Shown one piece after another: positions 46,308 to 60,231 of a stretch of DNA of 64,000 bases. The stretch is from Rhodeus uyekii. Its lineage: Eukaryota > Chordata > Actinopteri > Cypriniformes > Acheilognathidae. The stretch is taken from assembly GCA_037043235.1 (NCBI GenBank), contig JAWRVZ010000065.1, forward strand, positions 2,394,001-2,458,000, read 5' to 3'. Under the pieces are notes generated by a model. That model saw nothing but the letters and a program-made list of their open reading frames with translations. It made no database searches and was not told where the DNA came from. Numbering within the stretch: position 1 is the first letter of the stretch; every line of letters starts with the position of its first letter. The translations under genes and the position numbers were made by a program.

Positions 46308-48408
46308 TAATTATTATAATAATTGGTAATTAATATTAAAATGTTGCATTTAAATTAATGTAAATATATAAAAATACAAGCTTACATGTGTTCTTTTGAA
46401 GGTCTTTGTAAACCAACATAAATTTCATTTCTGCTGATATGTTTATACATTTACTTTTGCCTTGTAAATGCATTTAAATTCATGATCCTTTTTCAGAACA
46501 ATCTCTTAATCTGAAATAACTAACGTTCTCCTTTTTTGCTGCACGTGTCCCACTTTCAGGTGCATGCACTTCAGAGTTCGTCACAAATTCTGGCTCAAAC
46601 TATGAGTTGACAGAGAAGATTATACTGACCCTTGTGTATTTGGCCCAAGCGTGGAGAGTGTGGAGACTTACCACTTACCGTGGAATGTTTTCCTCGACAT
46701 CTCGTAATTTTGGGGCATGCGAGTCTCCAAACATCATGCATGATGGGATGCGCTTACCTCTAAAGCGGTATTCGAGATAGTGAGGGTTTAGTGTGCATTC
46801 AGGGCACTTTTTAAGACAAGGGATTGTCTTGTGCACTTACTTCCCATCGCATGCACACACTTCCAAGACTACAAGTGTGGGTATTTGGACAGGCCCACTG
46901 TTTGTTTTTGTGCAGGCATATGTGTGTAGGCACACACTGTTTTCTTTACTAAGTGACGTCGCCAACTACTGGACTGGCATGCATAATACAGCCTTTTCGG
47001 TTGTTTTCACAGATCTATGATCCGTACGTGAAACTTTTTTTAAAATGCAAATGTAGCCTTAATGGCTTCTGAAAACATATTTTTGTTAGCTAGGATGACT
47101 GTTGGTTAAAGAACTAAACACCCCAATCGAAAATAAAATTGATGAACATCAAAGCACAAACTCTTCTTCATGAAACTTAAGATTTTCTTCCTGCAACTAA
47201 TGAAAGACAGATGTACTTATGTTTTGTGCTCGCATACAAACAACAAAACTATTAGAGAAGCAGTGTATGAGCAGGAACAGAGGAAGATGCAAATGAGGAT
47301 TGTTGGGTTCTTAGACGTCCCTGAAGAGTGTCTATTGTTGGAGATTACGGTTGACCCAAAAACTCCAAAAGTTTAAAAGACTTGTTGCATCTTTAGCTTC
47401 AAACACACAAATGTCCTGGGATCTAATTTAGTTTTTCTTTCGCATCGCTTTCACCGTAACTGGTTACATGCGTGAGCATGTGACCGAATATAATTCTGAG
47501 GAAAATATGAGATGTTATTAGCAATAGTGATGATTCACAAACTTCACCTGTTTAGTTTTCTCGATTAGTGATCTCAGAAAACTCTTTACAGTGTCTATTA
47601 AAAGATGAAAGGCAAAATGCATGTTTGTCAACCTTCCAATGCATCATTTCTATGTTAGTTTACCCTTTTTTCACATGTTTCACAATGTTCATATGTACAA
47701 ATCATACAAGAAACTTGTACTTTTCCAATGGCGATTGTGTTGGAGCCACAAATTTGTTTTGTACCAAATTATCCCTAATTGTACTAATCATAAGGTTGTG
47801 AGTATCACTTACTAGCATGGTGAACCATTCAATAATAAAGATTAAGCTGAGATTTATTCTCTTTCTCTGTGCATGGTAGAAAGAAGGATGTTATATTTGA
47901 CTTGTTTGATGTGAATTTCAGTGGGAAAGGGGTTATGGCCCTGCGGGACGTAGAGAGAAGCTCACTAACTGGGGGCAAAGCGACCGACTGTGAGGCTGCT
48001 GGCAGGAAAAACAATTAGGATTTTGAAGTAAAAGGTCATTGCTGCTCATTTACAGCAATGGATCTGAGGTGTATTCAGAAGCACTGCCACGGGCAGAGAA
48101 AATGGCTCTTCAATTAGTGTTTTTGTAATTTTCCACATATGACTTGGAGCAGAAATACATAAATGTTAGTCGTGGTATTATAAAAAGCCTCTTAAGTCAT
48201 AATGCACTTACATAAGTCAGCATTCTCTTGGAATATCTTATTAAAATGAACAGATGGTCATAATTGCAAAGCAAACTCCTCTTTCAGGTTCCCTTCAGGT
48301 TTTGTGCGTGTATGTGTGTGTGTAATAGGGTATGATGGGAAAAAACCTTAAGAGCTGTGTGGATTTACTTGTAAATTGGGAAAATAGGTTTTAGTATGTT
48401 CAGGATTA
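46308..48408. other. Non-coding DNA
   Basis: Contains the truncated repeat at about 46880-47060 described with the 44822 element. Small frames at 47170-47376 and 47568-47801 have no motifs. No gene supported. Confidence 0.45.
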
Positions 48409-48500
48409 TTTACATTTACATTTATTAATTTAACAGACGCTTTTAGGAATACAGAAAGCAATTCGTTCTGAAGAGAAAAAACTACACAAGACTGCTCACA
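48409..48500. repeat. Fish-wide TTTACATTTA...CAGACGCTTTTA repeat fragment
   Basis: The stretch TTTACATTTACATTTATTAA with AACAGACGCTTTTA resembles a very common fish repeat core. The fragment is short and its class is not assigned. Confidence 0.4.
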
Positions 48501-48555
48501 ATACAAAGTTTCAAACATTGATGGAAGTAATATAAGCCTGGAGAATTGAGGGACT

Positions 48556-48585
48556 GGGGGGTTGGGGGGGGGGGGGGGGGGGGGG
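48556..48585. repeat. Poly-G tract
   Basis: Six G, two T, then 22 G. It could form a quadruplex, and its length is prone to assembly error. Confidence 0.95.
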
Positions 48586-49325
48586 TAGTTAATAACCTAA
48601 TAACCGCATTGATTAGAAAAAATAGTAACACAAGTAACAACATGCAACTTGGAGTCTCCTATGCCAAATTGGAGACCCCAAGGGTCTAATCTTTATCTAC
48701 TAAACAAACTTCACAAATTCAAAAACATTGACAACAAAATCCCTCATTAACAAACAGACACAAAGATCTTTGATATTCAACATAATATAATGGCATAGAT
48801 TGATATTTTCCAGAGACACAAAATTAGATCAATAATACATTCGACTGACTAAATCTAAGAAATTTTGGTATTCAGATTAAATTTCTAAATTACAAATAGT
48901 GTAGACATCCATCAAAAGTGTTGAGATGAAATTGTCATCTATGGTCAAAAGAAACAAGATTAAAGTGAGTTAGGTGTCTTACTCCATGTTACCCTATAAT
49001 GTGTTGGTTTATTGCTATCTTTGTCATTGTAAAATATTCCTAATATTTCAAACCAACTTCTCATCTTTCAGATCTTCAAAACTTCTTGAACTGCAAGCTA
49101 CCCCCTAATTAGAATCATAAGAAACCCAGCTCTTGATCTGATGAAGGAGGAAGCTCCTGTTGCCCTGCCTCAGTGCCCAGTGGCCATTACTTATCTGTTT
49201 TAGCTACCAGAGGAGCTATCGGACAGAACTATTGACTTCCACCAAGCCAGCCCATCCAGGTCACAGCCATGTGATTGATGGAAAATTTCAAGCTTCACTG
49301 TCTGCAAAGTAGCAAGCACCCTTAA

Positions 49326-49326
<1 letters not shown>
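48586..49326. other. Non-coding DNA
   Basis: No feature recognised. Confidence 0.5.

Positions 49327-49361
<35 letters not shown>
49327..49361. repeat. (CA)n microsatellite
   Basis: About 17 CA repeats. The minus-strand CVCVCV frame is an artefact. Confidence 0.95.
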
Positions 49362-49364
<3 letters not shown>

Positions 49365-52054
49365 TAGCCCACCTTGATACACTTGGCTGAGCTATCCTTT
49401 TGAATTTCTTAGCAGGTTTCTAAATCGAGGTGTCACACCAGCTCAGAGAGAAAATGTGTTGCCATTCTAGTCCTTCCTCTCTCTGGTCAAATCAGCTTTG
49501 ATGAACCAAGATCTGCCTGTGCTGTGGGTTAACATTTGGAGATCTAAAAGTCTCCAAACACCACATTCTCAGAGAGAAATATGCAAAACCAAACTTATTT
49601 ACCACTATTTACTCTAAGGACACATATTAATACTTTAATGTACTAAAATAAACTTTTAAATGATGGATAAAGTACAAAAAGTTGTCCCTTTAAGGGTATG
49701 TTCACACATGTTTGGTTCGAAAAGGAACCCTGGTGAAATTGCTATGCTAGTGCGCTAGCAGGTCCATGCTAACTAGCAAAGCCTTAACAACTTCATTGAT
49801 CTTTATACATCTGTTGAATCACAAAGCAGGCTTAACCATTTAGTTTTCTGGCAACTGTGAGACCCCAAAGATGAGTATTGTCATTTTCATGCATGTATAA
49901 TACTTTTTAAGTTGTCATTAGATGAGGAAAGTAGAACAAATAGCCTATTAGCGGCCTTGAGGTCTCTCAGATGCCAAAAAAGAAAATAAGGCTGAATGCG
50001 GCAATTTCTTAGTAAATCCGGACCTTGTGGACCTTCAGTGAGACTGCTTGTCTAATGTTTGAGGAATGCATTAAAAAAAACACATGATATTTGGTTGAAC
50101 AGACAAGATAGGAAGGAGTAGCCAAACATGCTCTATAATTGTACAAAATGTTCCTGTGGTGTGTCTGTAAACTAACACAAAAGCAACTTTTCTGTTTTAT
50201 GTTGCCAAATGTGAGGTACAGCATTACCCTCTAAATTTGTATTATGCAAAATGTAGCACATTATATATACACAAAGTGAACTTTGACCCTTTCTATTTCC
50301 CCAATCCATTAGCACAGACAACTCATGGCTAAAAGGAGAGAATTGAAAACAGGACAAATAAAATTTGTCTTTTTCCTCATAGGCTACCTTTTACTGAGTT
50401 CATTTTTTTTTTCTTGGTTCAGTGATTCAGAACAGTCTGCAGCAGGAAATCTGGTCTCACAAATCAAAAGCACATTGTTCTTGATGTGAGCAATAACAGC
50501 TTTTTGTGTCAATAAAAATACACTGATGTGCAATCATGAGCACATACAAGACAGACTGGACAGTGTAAGTAGGGGATCGACTATTGTAAGAATTTTCATT
50601 TTACTCCTTTCTTAATAATAATTTACTTTATTTTATAACATAACATCTGACTTCTTAATTTGCAACGTTTCAAAAAACTTGGAAAAGTACCGTCTTTTGA
50701 GTCGATTCCCAAATCGCACTGATTGATTCATTCATGAATTTGACTGACTGATCAGTGATCTGATCGTGTGGGCTTTTTGTTAAAAAAATCATTAAACTCA
50801 TTATGTCTGATGGAAAATTTGCCAAGAATTGAATTATATTATGATTCTCAAAGCCTGAGTGTATGGGAGACTTGACTGATGCCGTGAAAAGTTAATTTAC
50901 TTTTAACATTGTTTTTCAAATGGAAATCATAAGCCGTATATTTATACATAACCATTATTTGTGAAAACAGCTAAATCTGATAAAATGTGTGGCCTATTTT
51001 CTGTTTTACTGGGTAAAAGTCCATTAGGATGCAGCATCTATTCTTTAACTGAGCTAGGCTGCATGTTTTGTCCACCACGTCTACATGGAATGGGATGGCA
51101 TAATTGTGTTCCACATAACAAGTGGGCTACATTTAATTACTACTATAGATTAAAATATAAATAAATAAAACATCCATGTTTCCCATTATTCTTAATGGTA
51201 TTTGACAGATCAGCCCAGTTGTGAGGCCTCCTTGACATTAAATTAAACAGTACACAAATTACTTCATTATATAGAAGACAAATATGACATTATTATATTG
51301 TTGAAACACTCTTTGGTCTTTTATGTAATATAAACCCCTCCAAAACATTCCAGTGAATGATATTTCAATTACAGACATTGCTTATCAAGCCATGTAATCG
51401 TGTTCCATAATATAGTCACATGAAATTAGGCCATGTTATTCATAGATGATCATAGATGAAAAAAAAAATAAAGGATTTCACACTCTAAAGCATCATAAAT
51501 GATCCCATCTGCAATATAATGTGTATTATATAGCTGAACAGACAAACAAAAAAAAGTCCAATTTGGCAAGAACAAGCCGAAGTCATCCACCTCTGACACT
51601 CAAACGAGAGCGGTTTCTGATTCCCAGCATGCTTTATTCTCTGACTCTGTGGGAGGGTTGCAGCTGCCAGTCCTGTGTGACTTCAGACTTTAGACACAGT
51701 GAGTCAGTGGGGCGGCAGATCCTCACATTTGTTATGATTAGTCAGCCTCAGACAACAAACATCACACATGCTGAAAAAAAAAACAATAGTAGAAACAGGT
51801 TTCACTCTGAAGTAAATTTCACAAGTAATAACAAAGCAGCAGCAAGGAATACATTAAATTAAACTTAAAAGTAGAAAGACTACGGTAGTAATTTCATGTA
51901 AAATGTACTTCAGTTTTCTTACAGTTGGCTTGTTTATACTTTCGCCTGACTGCAGTCACCCCTTCTCAAAGTCTTCTCACTCAGTGGCCATCTTTGAAAG
52001 GTCTCTCAGGCAACTATTTCAGTCATGCAAGTTGTCACACTTACTCCTGTCTGG
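49362..52054. other. Non-coding DNA
   Basis: AT-rich, no gene or repeat boundary recognised. Confidence 0.5.
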
Positions 52055-52425
52055 TGTGTCATGTGCTCTTTCACTTCCTGGTCCCTTCTGTGTGTCCTCC
52101 TTGCACCCGTCCGATCATCACTTTCATCATTAGTCTTCTCAGTTGTTTCATATTCCCTTGTGTATATAACCCCCTTGTGTTTCCCTTGTCTTGGTCGGTT
52201 GTTAATGTATATTGGACTTATGTTGTGTGTGGATGGCGCGCTGCCTGCCTTACTGGCCTGCTTTCTGTTTGTTTCAGTATCTTAATGTTTTGCACTTGTG
52301 TGCCGTTCTTTGATTTTGTATTTAAAGTCTTTTGGTTTTCCTTTATATTAAAGTGAGTTTTCAGTTGGAAACCTGTCTTGCCTCAGTCTCCTCGTTCCGC
52401 ATCGTACACATCCCGTTCGTAACAC
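52055..52425 (+). repeat. Solo-LTR-like repeat (plus orientation)
   Basis: Ends CCCGTTCGTAACA, has a TATATAA box near 52155 and an ATTAAA signal near 52350. It shares GTTGTGTGTGGATG, CTCCTCGT and CGCATCG blocks with the minus-strand repeat at 8651-8979. The start is uncertain. Overlapping frames at 51903-52356 are not genes. Confidence 0.45.
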
Positions 52426-55400
52426 AAGTACAATTTTTCATAGGAGACAGACTTTTCTATGATCTGAGACAATCACTAAAACAATAACATCATGTTTTTA
52501 GCCTAATACAACTGAATTAGACCAAGATATATTTTAAAACACCAAAACACAAAAAACATCAATAACATTAATTTTTTTATTAGACATGGACCTTTCTTTT
52601 CTTTTAAAAGGCAGTTGTAGGCTCATTTTGTTAATGTAAGCAATTCATTTAGACACGTGCAAAATGTTGTGATGCCCACGAAATGGGGTTTGTCAAACGC
52701 ACAATCACCCACCCCGCAATGACATCATTTTTGCTACTCGCACCTTCGCGCTCTTGTGGACATGGCAAGTATAAACCACCAAAATCAATCTAATGATGCA
52801 ATTTTGCAGTCACAGCGATTTTGTTTAAAGCCCTTCACAAAGTAGGTTAACACTGATATAACTCTAGTAGAAACACTTTCTTTAGTACGTCCATTCAGCA
52901 ATGAGAGTGATGATATTTATGTGTTTAAAGTTGTGGAGTGTTTTAACTTCAGAGAAGCTCTCTATGGAAGCAGAAAATGATCTCCTGTGCTCTGTTGAAG
53001 TGCTCTTATATCCTTTATAATGTCACTACCACTTTTATGCCATAGGTCATTATTTCCCATCTGTTTAATCATCAAATCCCTCGAGGTACGTTTGTCATGA
53101 GTGGGCACTGATGTCAAATAGTGTAGGCTCCTTGTGAAACACCTACCTGCAGAGAGAATCAGCATACTAAAATGAATGCCATAGATCAGATTTGTTTTTC
53201 CAGCAGGTCGGCATCAAGTATGATCAGAGTCTGAAAGCCTTCCTACTTTAGTACTTCTATAAAATACTGATTTATGGGGATGGAAAGTGGGAAAGAGTGG
53301 TTTGGACATTCTGCAAGACATCTCCTTTTATGTTCAAGTCATGCATGTTTGGAACAATCTGAGGATGAGTAAAGGTTGACAGTTTTCATTTTGGGGTGAA
53401 TTGTTGGATGAATAACTCTATAAAATAAAATATTTGAATACATATTAAATGTTATTATTCTAAAATATAAAAATCATTGTTTTAACACCACATTTCACAC
53501 TGCCTGTTCAAATAGCAAATATTATTTGGCAGTTTCCTAAGGGAGAGATATCCTTTTTTCATGTTCTGCATAACAGGTGCTTGAGCAGAAGTCATAGTTT
53601 TATTTTAAAAGAAGGTGTCTGCAAAATCTCAAGATGTTCTTGTTTTGTAGGCATCTTGAATTTAAAATCAATGTTCTGGGCATAATAATTCTATTCATGC
53701 GCCATCTCATGTCTGCCAACCCTGCTTCTTATTCAGATCACTCTACACTGCAATCTGCCCCATTGATTGAAACTTTACAGTAATGTTATTTGATTCCCTT
53801 GCAATTATTAGCCACAATCATATACTTTCTGGGATTTTGTGGAAGTACATCTCATTCACTGATAGTTATGTAGAAATTGTGCACGTATGTAGAAAAGTTC
53901 TAGCACAACATTTCCATCAGATTCACAACAATACATTGAACAATAATTATAATAAAGGCTTTCTTTTTATGTTGAACCAAATATTTGTCTCTGCAATTTC
54001 AGCCATTTGGCTCTATTTGTTTATATTATTTTTTTCATCAGACACCCTCCATATGGAAACTAAAAGAAAGCATGCCATAGATTGGTGCACAAACAGTAGC
54101 TATTGGTCAAAAAGAGTTAGAATAATACATCATCATCAATCACCGACACTCGCATTCGGACGGGATTCGATTTCTCGGAGGACTGTTGAGTTTGCCAAAA
54201 AAACAGTAGATAATTTGCCCTGGAATTGTTACAGAGGTTGTGTGATGGAAAACACTGACTTGGCAGATATGAACAGGATTAAAATCACAAAGTACATCTG
54301 TGAAACATGAATTTCTCCAACGTGTACCTGGAAAACGAGTCCCGTACGAATAGGGCTTAACTCTCATTAGAGTATTGGTAGACTGCTAGACCGTGAATAG
54401 AATTTCACCAAGTACAACATGTTCCTGGAACCACATCTTTGTTGATCCTGGAACAACAATCCAATCAGATTGTTGAGGAACAAGTTTAGAGTGTATATCA
54501 AGTTTAGGCTCACAACCAGGGTTAGATGCTTCTACATCAATGTTATTCGCCTCATCATGTCCCTCTGATTTTATGATGTTGTGGATATGCTTGGGTTTAG
54601 GGGCAGGGATAGGGTGAAGACTACATTTTTGGACAGAATATGTTGACCCAGGAACTTAATTGGTATTGGTAAAATTAGCAGACTTGTTAAGTATTAATAT
54701 TTATATTTATATGTTAAATATTAATATTCAGTTAGTAGAATATGTTGACATGCAGTTTGGGAAGCATCAAAATTACTTATAGATAGTAAAATGTCTAAAG
54801 TGGACCATTGAAATAAATTGTTACCTGATGCCTAACTTTTGGCCTAACATTTGGCTTGATCATTTATTTATTCTAAATGTGATGTAATGAGAAGTGTGGA
54901 TTGATATGCATTCATTTATTTTTGTTCATATAAGCATTATTGATTTCCACAAACAAAGCAAAAATTCAATACTTTAGAAAACATCTGTTCCAGAGCAACA
55001 GTTGTATTGATTTTTAAGGTAATACTCTGTCCACAGATCAGTGTATTAGTTATTTTTTTAGCGTTTAATCCATACTGGCAACATCATTGTCAAAACTGTG
55101 GAAGTTCTTCCACTCCTTCATGAGCGAGTCTCATTTTCTGATACGGTCAGTGGTATTCTAACTCCATTATTATCACTGTCATTGGGTTTTTGATAAACTG
55201 ATTGACTGAAGTCATAAGTTCATTGGTAGTTCTTAATGGCAACAAAGTGGAGACAGTGAGTGCGCATTGTACCAAGTAATTGTCGGAACGTAAATGTGTC
55301 TGGAGCTGAAATTGTAATGCAATTATTACATTATTTAAAGCATGAAGTGTTAAATGGAGTTGACCCCCGGGGAACAGAGAGTCGCTAACCAATTACATCT

Positions 55401-55885
55401 TAATTGAACATGATCTTGCACGTATTATACATATCAGCCAAGTGAGCTACATCAATTTCTATTATCCGGACTTTAGAACTCGTGAGTCAACTTCACGAGT
55501 CAGTAAAACCTTGCATGCATCAAATTTGATGTTAAGGCACAACTTTGGCTATTTCGTTTCTAGCGTTTCTATGGCTATTTCATTTTATTTTGTCTATCAG
55601 GGCTGTGTAAAATATAATTATATTTTAGGGCTACAATTTGTTTAGATATTCTGCTAACTATAAGTAACTTTGCAACTATGTCAACTGACTCCCTGTAGTT
55701 TGTAACTGCATGACAACTGTAACTCTCATTAGAGTATTAGTGGACTGTTAGTTTAGAGTTTAAGTTAGTAGAATAGTTGGCATGTAGTTGCAAAGTTACT
55801 TATAGTCAGTAGAATGTTGGAAACTATCAAAATAAAGTCACTTATGGTTGGTACAATGGACTATCAAAATGAAGTGGATCCTATA
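52426..55885. other. Non-coding DNA with dispersed-repeat pieces
   Basis: 54360-54830 and 55715-55885 share CTCATTAGAGTATT, AGTTAGTAGAATA and CAATGGACTATCAAAAT-like blocks and are copies of one repeat that recurs at 62745-62935. 53330-53415 is a truncated hairpin-MITE end. The plus-strand frame at 53783-54310 has no motif and I do not accept it as a gene. Confidence 0.45.
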
Positions 55886-56531
55886 CAGTAGAACCCCGAC
55901 TTACGAAAATAATCCGTTCCGAGGTTGGCTTTGTAAGTCGATCTTTTCATAAGTTGGTCAGGCTTTCACATGTAAATTGCCTATTCTGTTCCAAGCCCTA
56001 CGAAAACACCACATTTAGCATGGGATGAAGCGCATCATCTCCCTTTTCGTCTACATGGAGAGCATCCTCTTCTTCCCTTTAACTTCAGCAACAATCTTCA
56101 CATCCATGGCTAGTGATTAGAAAAAAGTTTGTTAACTGGACACAAAATAATGGCGATGCAGCACGATGAAAACAAAACTTGTGTGTGAAAGTGCGGACGA
56201 ACTTTAGCGTTAGCATAGCACAGACGAAATGGGAGAGGAACGCCGCTACGCAGAGGCTGGTGGGAGCGATGCTGACCAATAGGAGAGCAGGATGCTGCAG
56301 CGAAAGCTAGCGTCTGAGCCGGGAGATAGCCAATGGGAGAGCGGGACGATTGATGCGAGTTTACGGGTCAGTGGCGCGTGAATTTCAAAACAAAACTCGG
56401 AAATCGTCGCCTCGGCCGAGATTTCGTTTTTCGCATCTCGATCATTTTGTCGTTATTCGGGAGACAAAAAAACTAAATCTTTTATTGTGCGTCAAACTTT
56501 TCGTATGTAGAGCGTTTCGTAAGTCAGGGTT

Positions 56532-56700
56532 CCCTGTCAAGGGAACTCAACACTGCGTCGGAACGCATATGGGAACGCATTAGCGTGATTGTCTCTTGAA
56601 GCGCAATTGAAACCAGGTGTGCGAGTGCAATCACCGAGGGTGATATCATGAGCCAGGAGTATATAGGCACGCAGTGAACTAGAAGCCGCAGCTTTAGTGT
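56532..56700 (+). repeat. Left outer repeat of DIRS copy 2
   Basis: From CACTGCGTCG at 56551 it is complementary to about 61430-61570. It contains GAGTATATAGG near 56658 as a likely TATA box. The left edge folds as GTTCCCT/AGGGAAC. Confidence 0.82.
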
Positions 56701-56859
56701 CTTCAACAGCGCTCGAAGCTAACGTGTGTGTAAGGTGCATTGCTGGCTGTAAGTTTGATTTTCACTTACCTGTGTTTTGATGGCGGTTACAAAGATTTCA
56801 GGCGTTGTGTCACTCCTGCCGCGTTTCATCACGGGCAGTGATATACACGCTCTCTGTGT

Positions 56860-58015
56860 CACATGCATGCTCACTGCTCGAGGGCTCTGAGTGTGCAGAG
56901 TGTTTTGCGGCTGCTGCTGCGCACTCTCTGCTCTTGCCTGGCAGTTTTTGAGGGAACTGCTCAGGCTCGCGGTCCTCGTGATCTGGCCCCGCTGCAGCTG
57001 AGGCTCAGCGGCGGTCGCGCACGGAGATCACAACTGGGTTTAACAACGGGGTTGGAGACGGGGACGCCTTTTCTTCTCCCTTTCCTGTTAAATCCACCCT
57101 CACGAAGGACTCGGAAGCGCACCACGTGGTGACTACTTCCGACCAGGGTGAGGAAGCGTTGCTGAACCTCTCCAATTCTGAGAAGTTGGAGGTGGATTTA
57201 GTCAGCATCGATGTGGATGAGGTTGAACCGCCATCAACCTCATCTGCATTTGAGGAGCTGCTTGAGGTTTGACTCTGGCAACGGCGAGACTGGGTCTCGA
57301 GTGACCAGCTGAGCCAAGGGACGCTCGTTCAAGGACGAGCGTTGCCTGCCGCCCGAGTGCAGCCTCAGCGTCGGGGTTTGCTTTTCTCCCCGGACCTTCA
57401 CATCGAGGTGTTGAGGTCCTGGAAGTAGCCCGCTTCTCACAGAGTGTATAGCAGCGTTAAGCCGCTAACTATGCTACTCTTGTGGCCGGTTACGGGGCGA
57501 TGCCTAGAGTGGAGGTTGGCGAGTTATTTCGCCCACCACTCATCGCCGCCCCTGAAATCCCGACGCCGCCCATATCCTCGATGAGGGCAGGGGATGGCCC
57601 TTAAGCAGTCGCCGAGCTGCGCAGGGCCACTGCTATCTCTCTCTGCGCCATGCATTTTGACCGCGCTGAGAGAGAGAGAGATAAGAATATCCTCTTGATG
57701 CCCCTCTTATGCCTCCTGGCCTCTTCGGTGATGCTATCGAGATAGCCGTAGAGAGGTTTCATGAGGCTGCAAAGCGGGAGGTAGCATTCAGGAGAATTCT
57801 TCCCCGTCGCTCTCGAGTGTCTGGGACTGCGAGCCAGCCGCAGCCCAGCAGCGGCTCCTCCTACCGCGCTGCTCAGCGGCAGAACGTTGTCACCTGGCAG
57901 CCCCCTCTGTTTGGTGGCAGTACAGGTTGTCACGCTCAGCTGCAGCCTTCTGGCAGGACAGATCTGAGGGCTGTCCTCCAGGCTAAGGAGACAAAGAGCA
58001 GAAGGCCCTGACGCT
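56860..58015 (+). pseudogene. gag: gag remnant of DIRS copy 2
   Basis: The N-terminal segment (56863-57130: ALSVQSVLRLL, then APLQLRLSGG) is the single-copy counterpart of the gag triplication in copy 1. The C-terminal part (57709-58011: GLFGDAIEIAVERF, then RRILPRRS) matches the usual basic end of DIRS Gag, which binds RNA in particles. Several frame changes lie between them. Confidence 0.65.
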
Positions 58016-58179
58016 AGCGTCCTTCGGCCTCACAGGGGCCCCCCGCTGGTCTACCTCGAGGGGTAGATCAGTGCCCTGTAAGCGCGGTAGCAGGCTCGGT
58101 ACCTCGAGGGGGCCGGGTCATGCTCTTCCCAGGTAGCCACTTCCGGTTGTGCTCCACACAGGGCGCACTGGGCAGGATG

Positions 58180-60231
58180 CCCCCTCTGAGGAGGGTTTTA
58201 GAGCATCTGCTCCAGAGGCTCTGGTGCCAGCCAGGGCCCCGAGTGGAAAAACACATCTGTTCAGAGGTCGGTCTCGAGAGACTGATACCCCTAGAGGATT
58301 TCCTGGCGGCGTGGCAGCGCCTCCCAGGTATCTCTCGATGGGTCCTGCGTACCGTATCAGAAGGATACGCTACTTGGTTCCGGGTCCATCCACCCGGATT
58401 TTTCGGGGGTTCTGCCAACTCTGGTGGTCCCCGAGCAGGCTCTGGTCATGGGACAGGAAGTCGACTCATTGCTGGGGAAAGAGGCCATAGGATATGTTCC
58501 TCTCTCAGCCAGAGGTCCGGGCTTTTATAGCCGTTACTTCATCGTCCCTAGAAGGGATGGAGGCTTGCGTCCTACTTTAGTTCTATGCCACTGAGATTCA
58601 GAGAGTTAACTCTGAAGCAGTTTGTAGTACAAGCCAGGTCTGAGGACTGGTTTGTCGCGATAGATCTGAAGCACGCATATTTACACGTCTCCATCCTTCC
58701 ACAGCACCGGAAGTTCCTCAGATTCGCCTTTGGGGACAAGGCTTATCTACATTGAGTTCTTCCGTTCGGCCTAGCTTGTCTCCTCACACTTTCAACAAGT
58801 GCGTGGATGCAGCTCTAGCTCCGCTCCTGGGAGTTCTGGAGTAGATGTGCTCGGCCTCCGAGGGGGCCTAGCGCATGGTTTTGGTCTCACAACCAAGGTT
58901 GCTAAGACCGCTCTCCTCTCCAGAGCTGGCCACTAGAAACCGTGTATCCCTGCCAGCTGTTTCCTGCGGGCCAGCTCGGCTTTAGGGCTCTCTCTTCCCG
59001 AGAGGTTTATGTGGCTAATCTGCTTACCACATACCTCCGGGTAATTCACCTTCGGTGACGGTTTCTCCGTGGCTCCCGTATCTCTTCAACGACCGGCTCT
59101 TTTCTGGCCCAGTCTCGGGAGATCGCGGTGCGACATCGAGATGTCGTTCTCGCACACATATAGGAGCTTGGGCTGAGACTGAATACCGGGAGGAATGTAC
59201 TCTTGCCGAGGCAGAGCACTACGTCCCTCGGTGTTGTACGGGACTTTGTGTCAATCTCGCACGGTTTCTCCCGTGCGTGTTGCCTCTATCCCGTCCACAG
59301 TCAAGAGCATGAGGCTAAGCCGGCCACTCATGGTCAGACGCTTCTAGGAAGTGTTAAATTTTGTGGTGGCAGTTCCCAGTGCTTTTCCACTAGGCCTGCG
59401 CCATCTGTGACCATTATAGTGGCTCAAAAACCAGGGGGTTTCCTCGAGGGGCAACCTTTCCCGCCTGATCAAGGTCTCAAAGCGATGCTGCGGGTCTTGC
59501 ATCAGTGGAAAAAAGCCTGGTTTCTTTCCCGAAGGCCCGTACTGGGATCACTCTGTCACCGCGTGACGCTGTTGACAGACGCCTCCCGCTCGGGTTGGGG
59601 GGTGGCCCCGAGGGGCCGCTCGACTTAGGGTCTGTGGAGCAGACTCCACCTCTCCTGGCATATAGTATGTGCCGGAAGCGTGGATGTCTGTTTAGCACTT
59701 CAAGCTTTTCTCCCAGACCTCCTGTGGACCCAAAGGGAAACTCAGCTCCCTTCGAGCAGTTTACATCCCGGGGTCCCCAAAATTCGGGGGCAGACTTCCT
59801 GTCGAGACAGGGGCTGAGGCCCGGGGAATAGGACTCCGCACCGAGGTGTTGGAGCAGATGGGGGGAATTCCGGCCCGTTCCGTCTCGAGAGACGGCTCGC
59901 TGCCTGCTCTATTCTCCCCTGTTCTCCCAGCTTCTCTCTGGCTGGATGCGATACGACATGAGTAGCTGAGGCTCCTCTTGTACACCTTTCCCCGGTTGCT
60001 CTGCTCCCAGGGTTCTAGAGAAAGTTCGCCAGGACAGGGTCCATCTCACCTTTATTGCCCCGCAGTGGCCGGGCAGGGTGTAGTTCTCGGACTTGGTGTC
60101 CCTCCTAGACGGCACTCTTTGGAGGTTCCCGTCAGAGTGGACCTTCTGTTCCAGGCTTAGGGCAGGACACTTCATCCTCGCCCGGAACTGTGGAATCTGT
60201 GGGTCTGGCCTCTGAGGTGGCCCGACTCATA
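58180..60231 (+). pseudogene. RT/RNase H remnant of DIRS copy 2
   Basis: In pieces across frames one reads EQALVM (58430), EVDSLLGKEAIGYV, FYSRYFIVPRRDGGLRP, then DWFVAIDLKHAYLHV with the first catalytic aspartate at about 58660, then FLRFAFGDKAYLH before a stop, then the LPFGLA block. The YxDD region is missing. RNase H starts LLTDASRSGWGV near 59570, but the segment with the TDNT acidic residue is deleted. The end (ELWNLWVWPLRWPDS) precedes TAG near 60231. Not functional. Confidence 0.75.

Noticed and set aside
53783..54310. 175-residue plus-strand frame
   Set aside because: No motif, AT-rich composition like its flanks, overlaps a dispersed-repeat region, and no splice context.
57601..58418. 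Minus-strand frames over 100 residues in DIRS copy 2
   Set aside because: They are antisense shadows of the G+C-rich gag and RT remnants.
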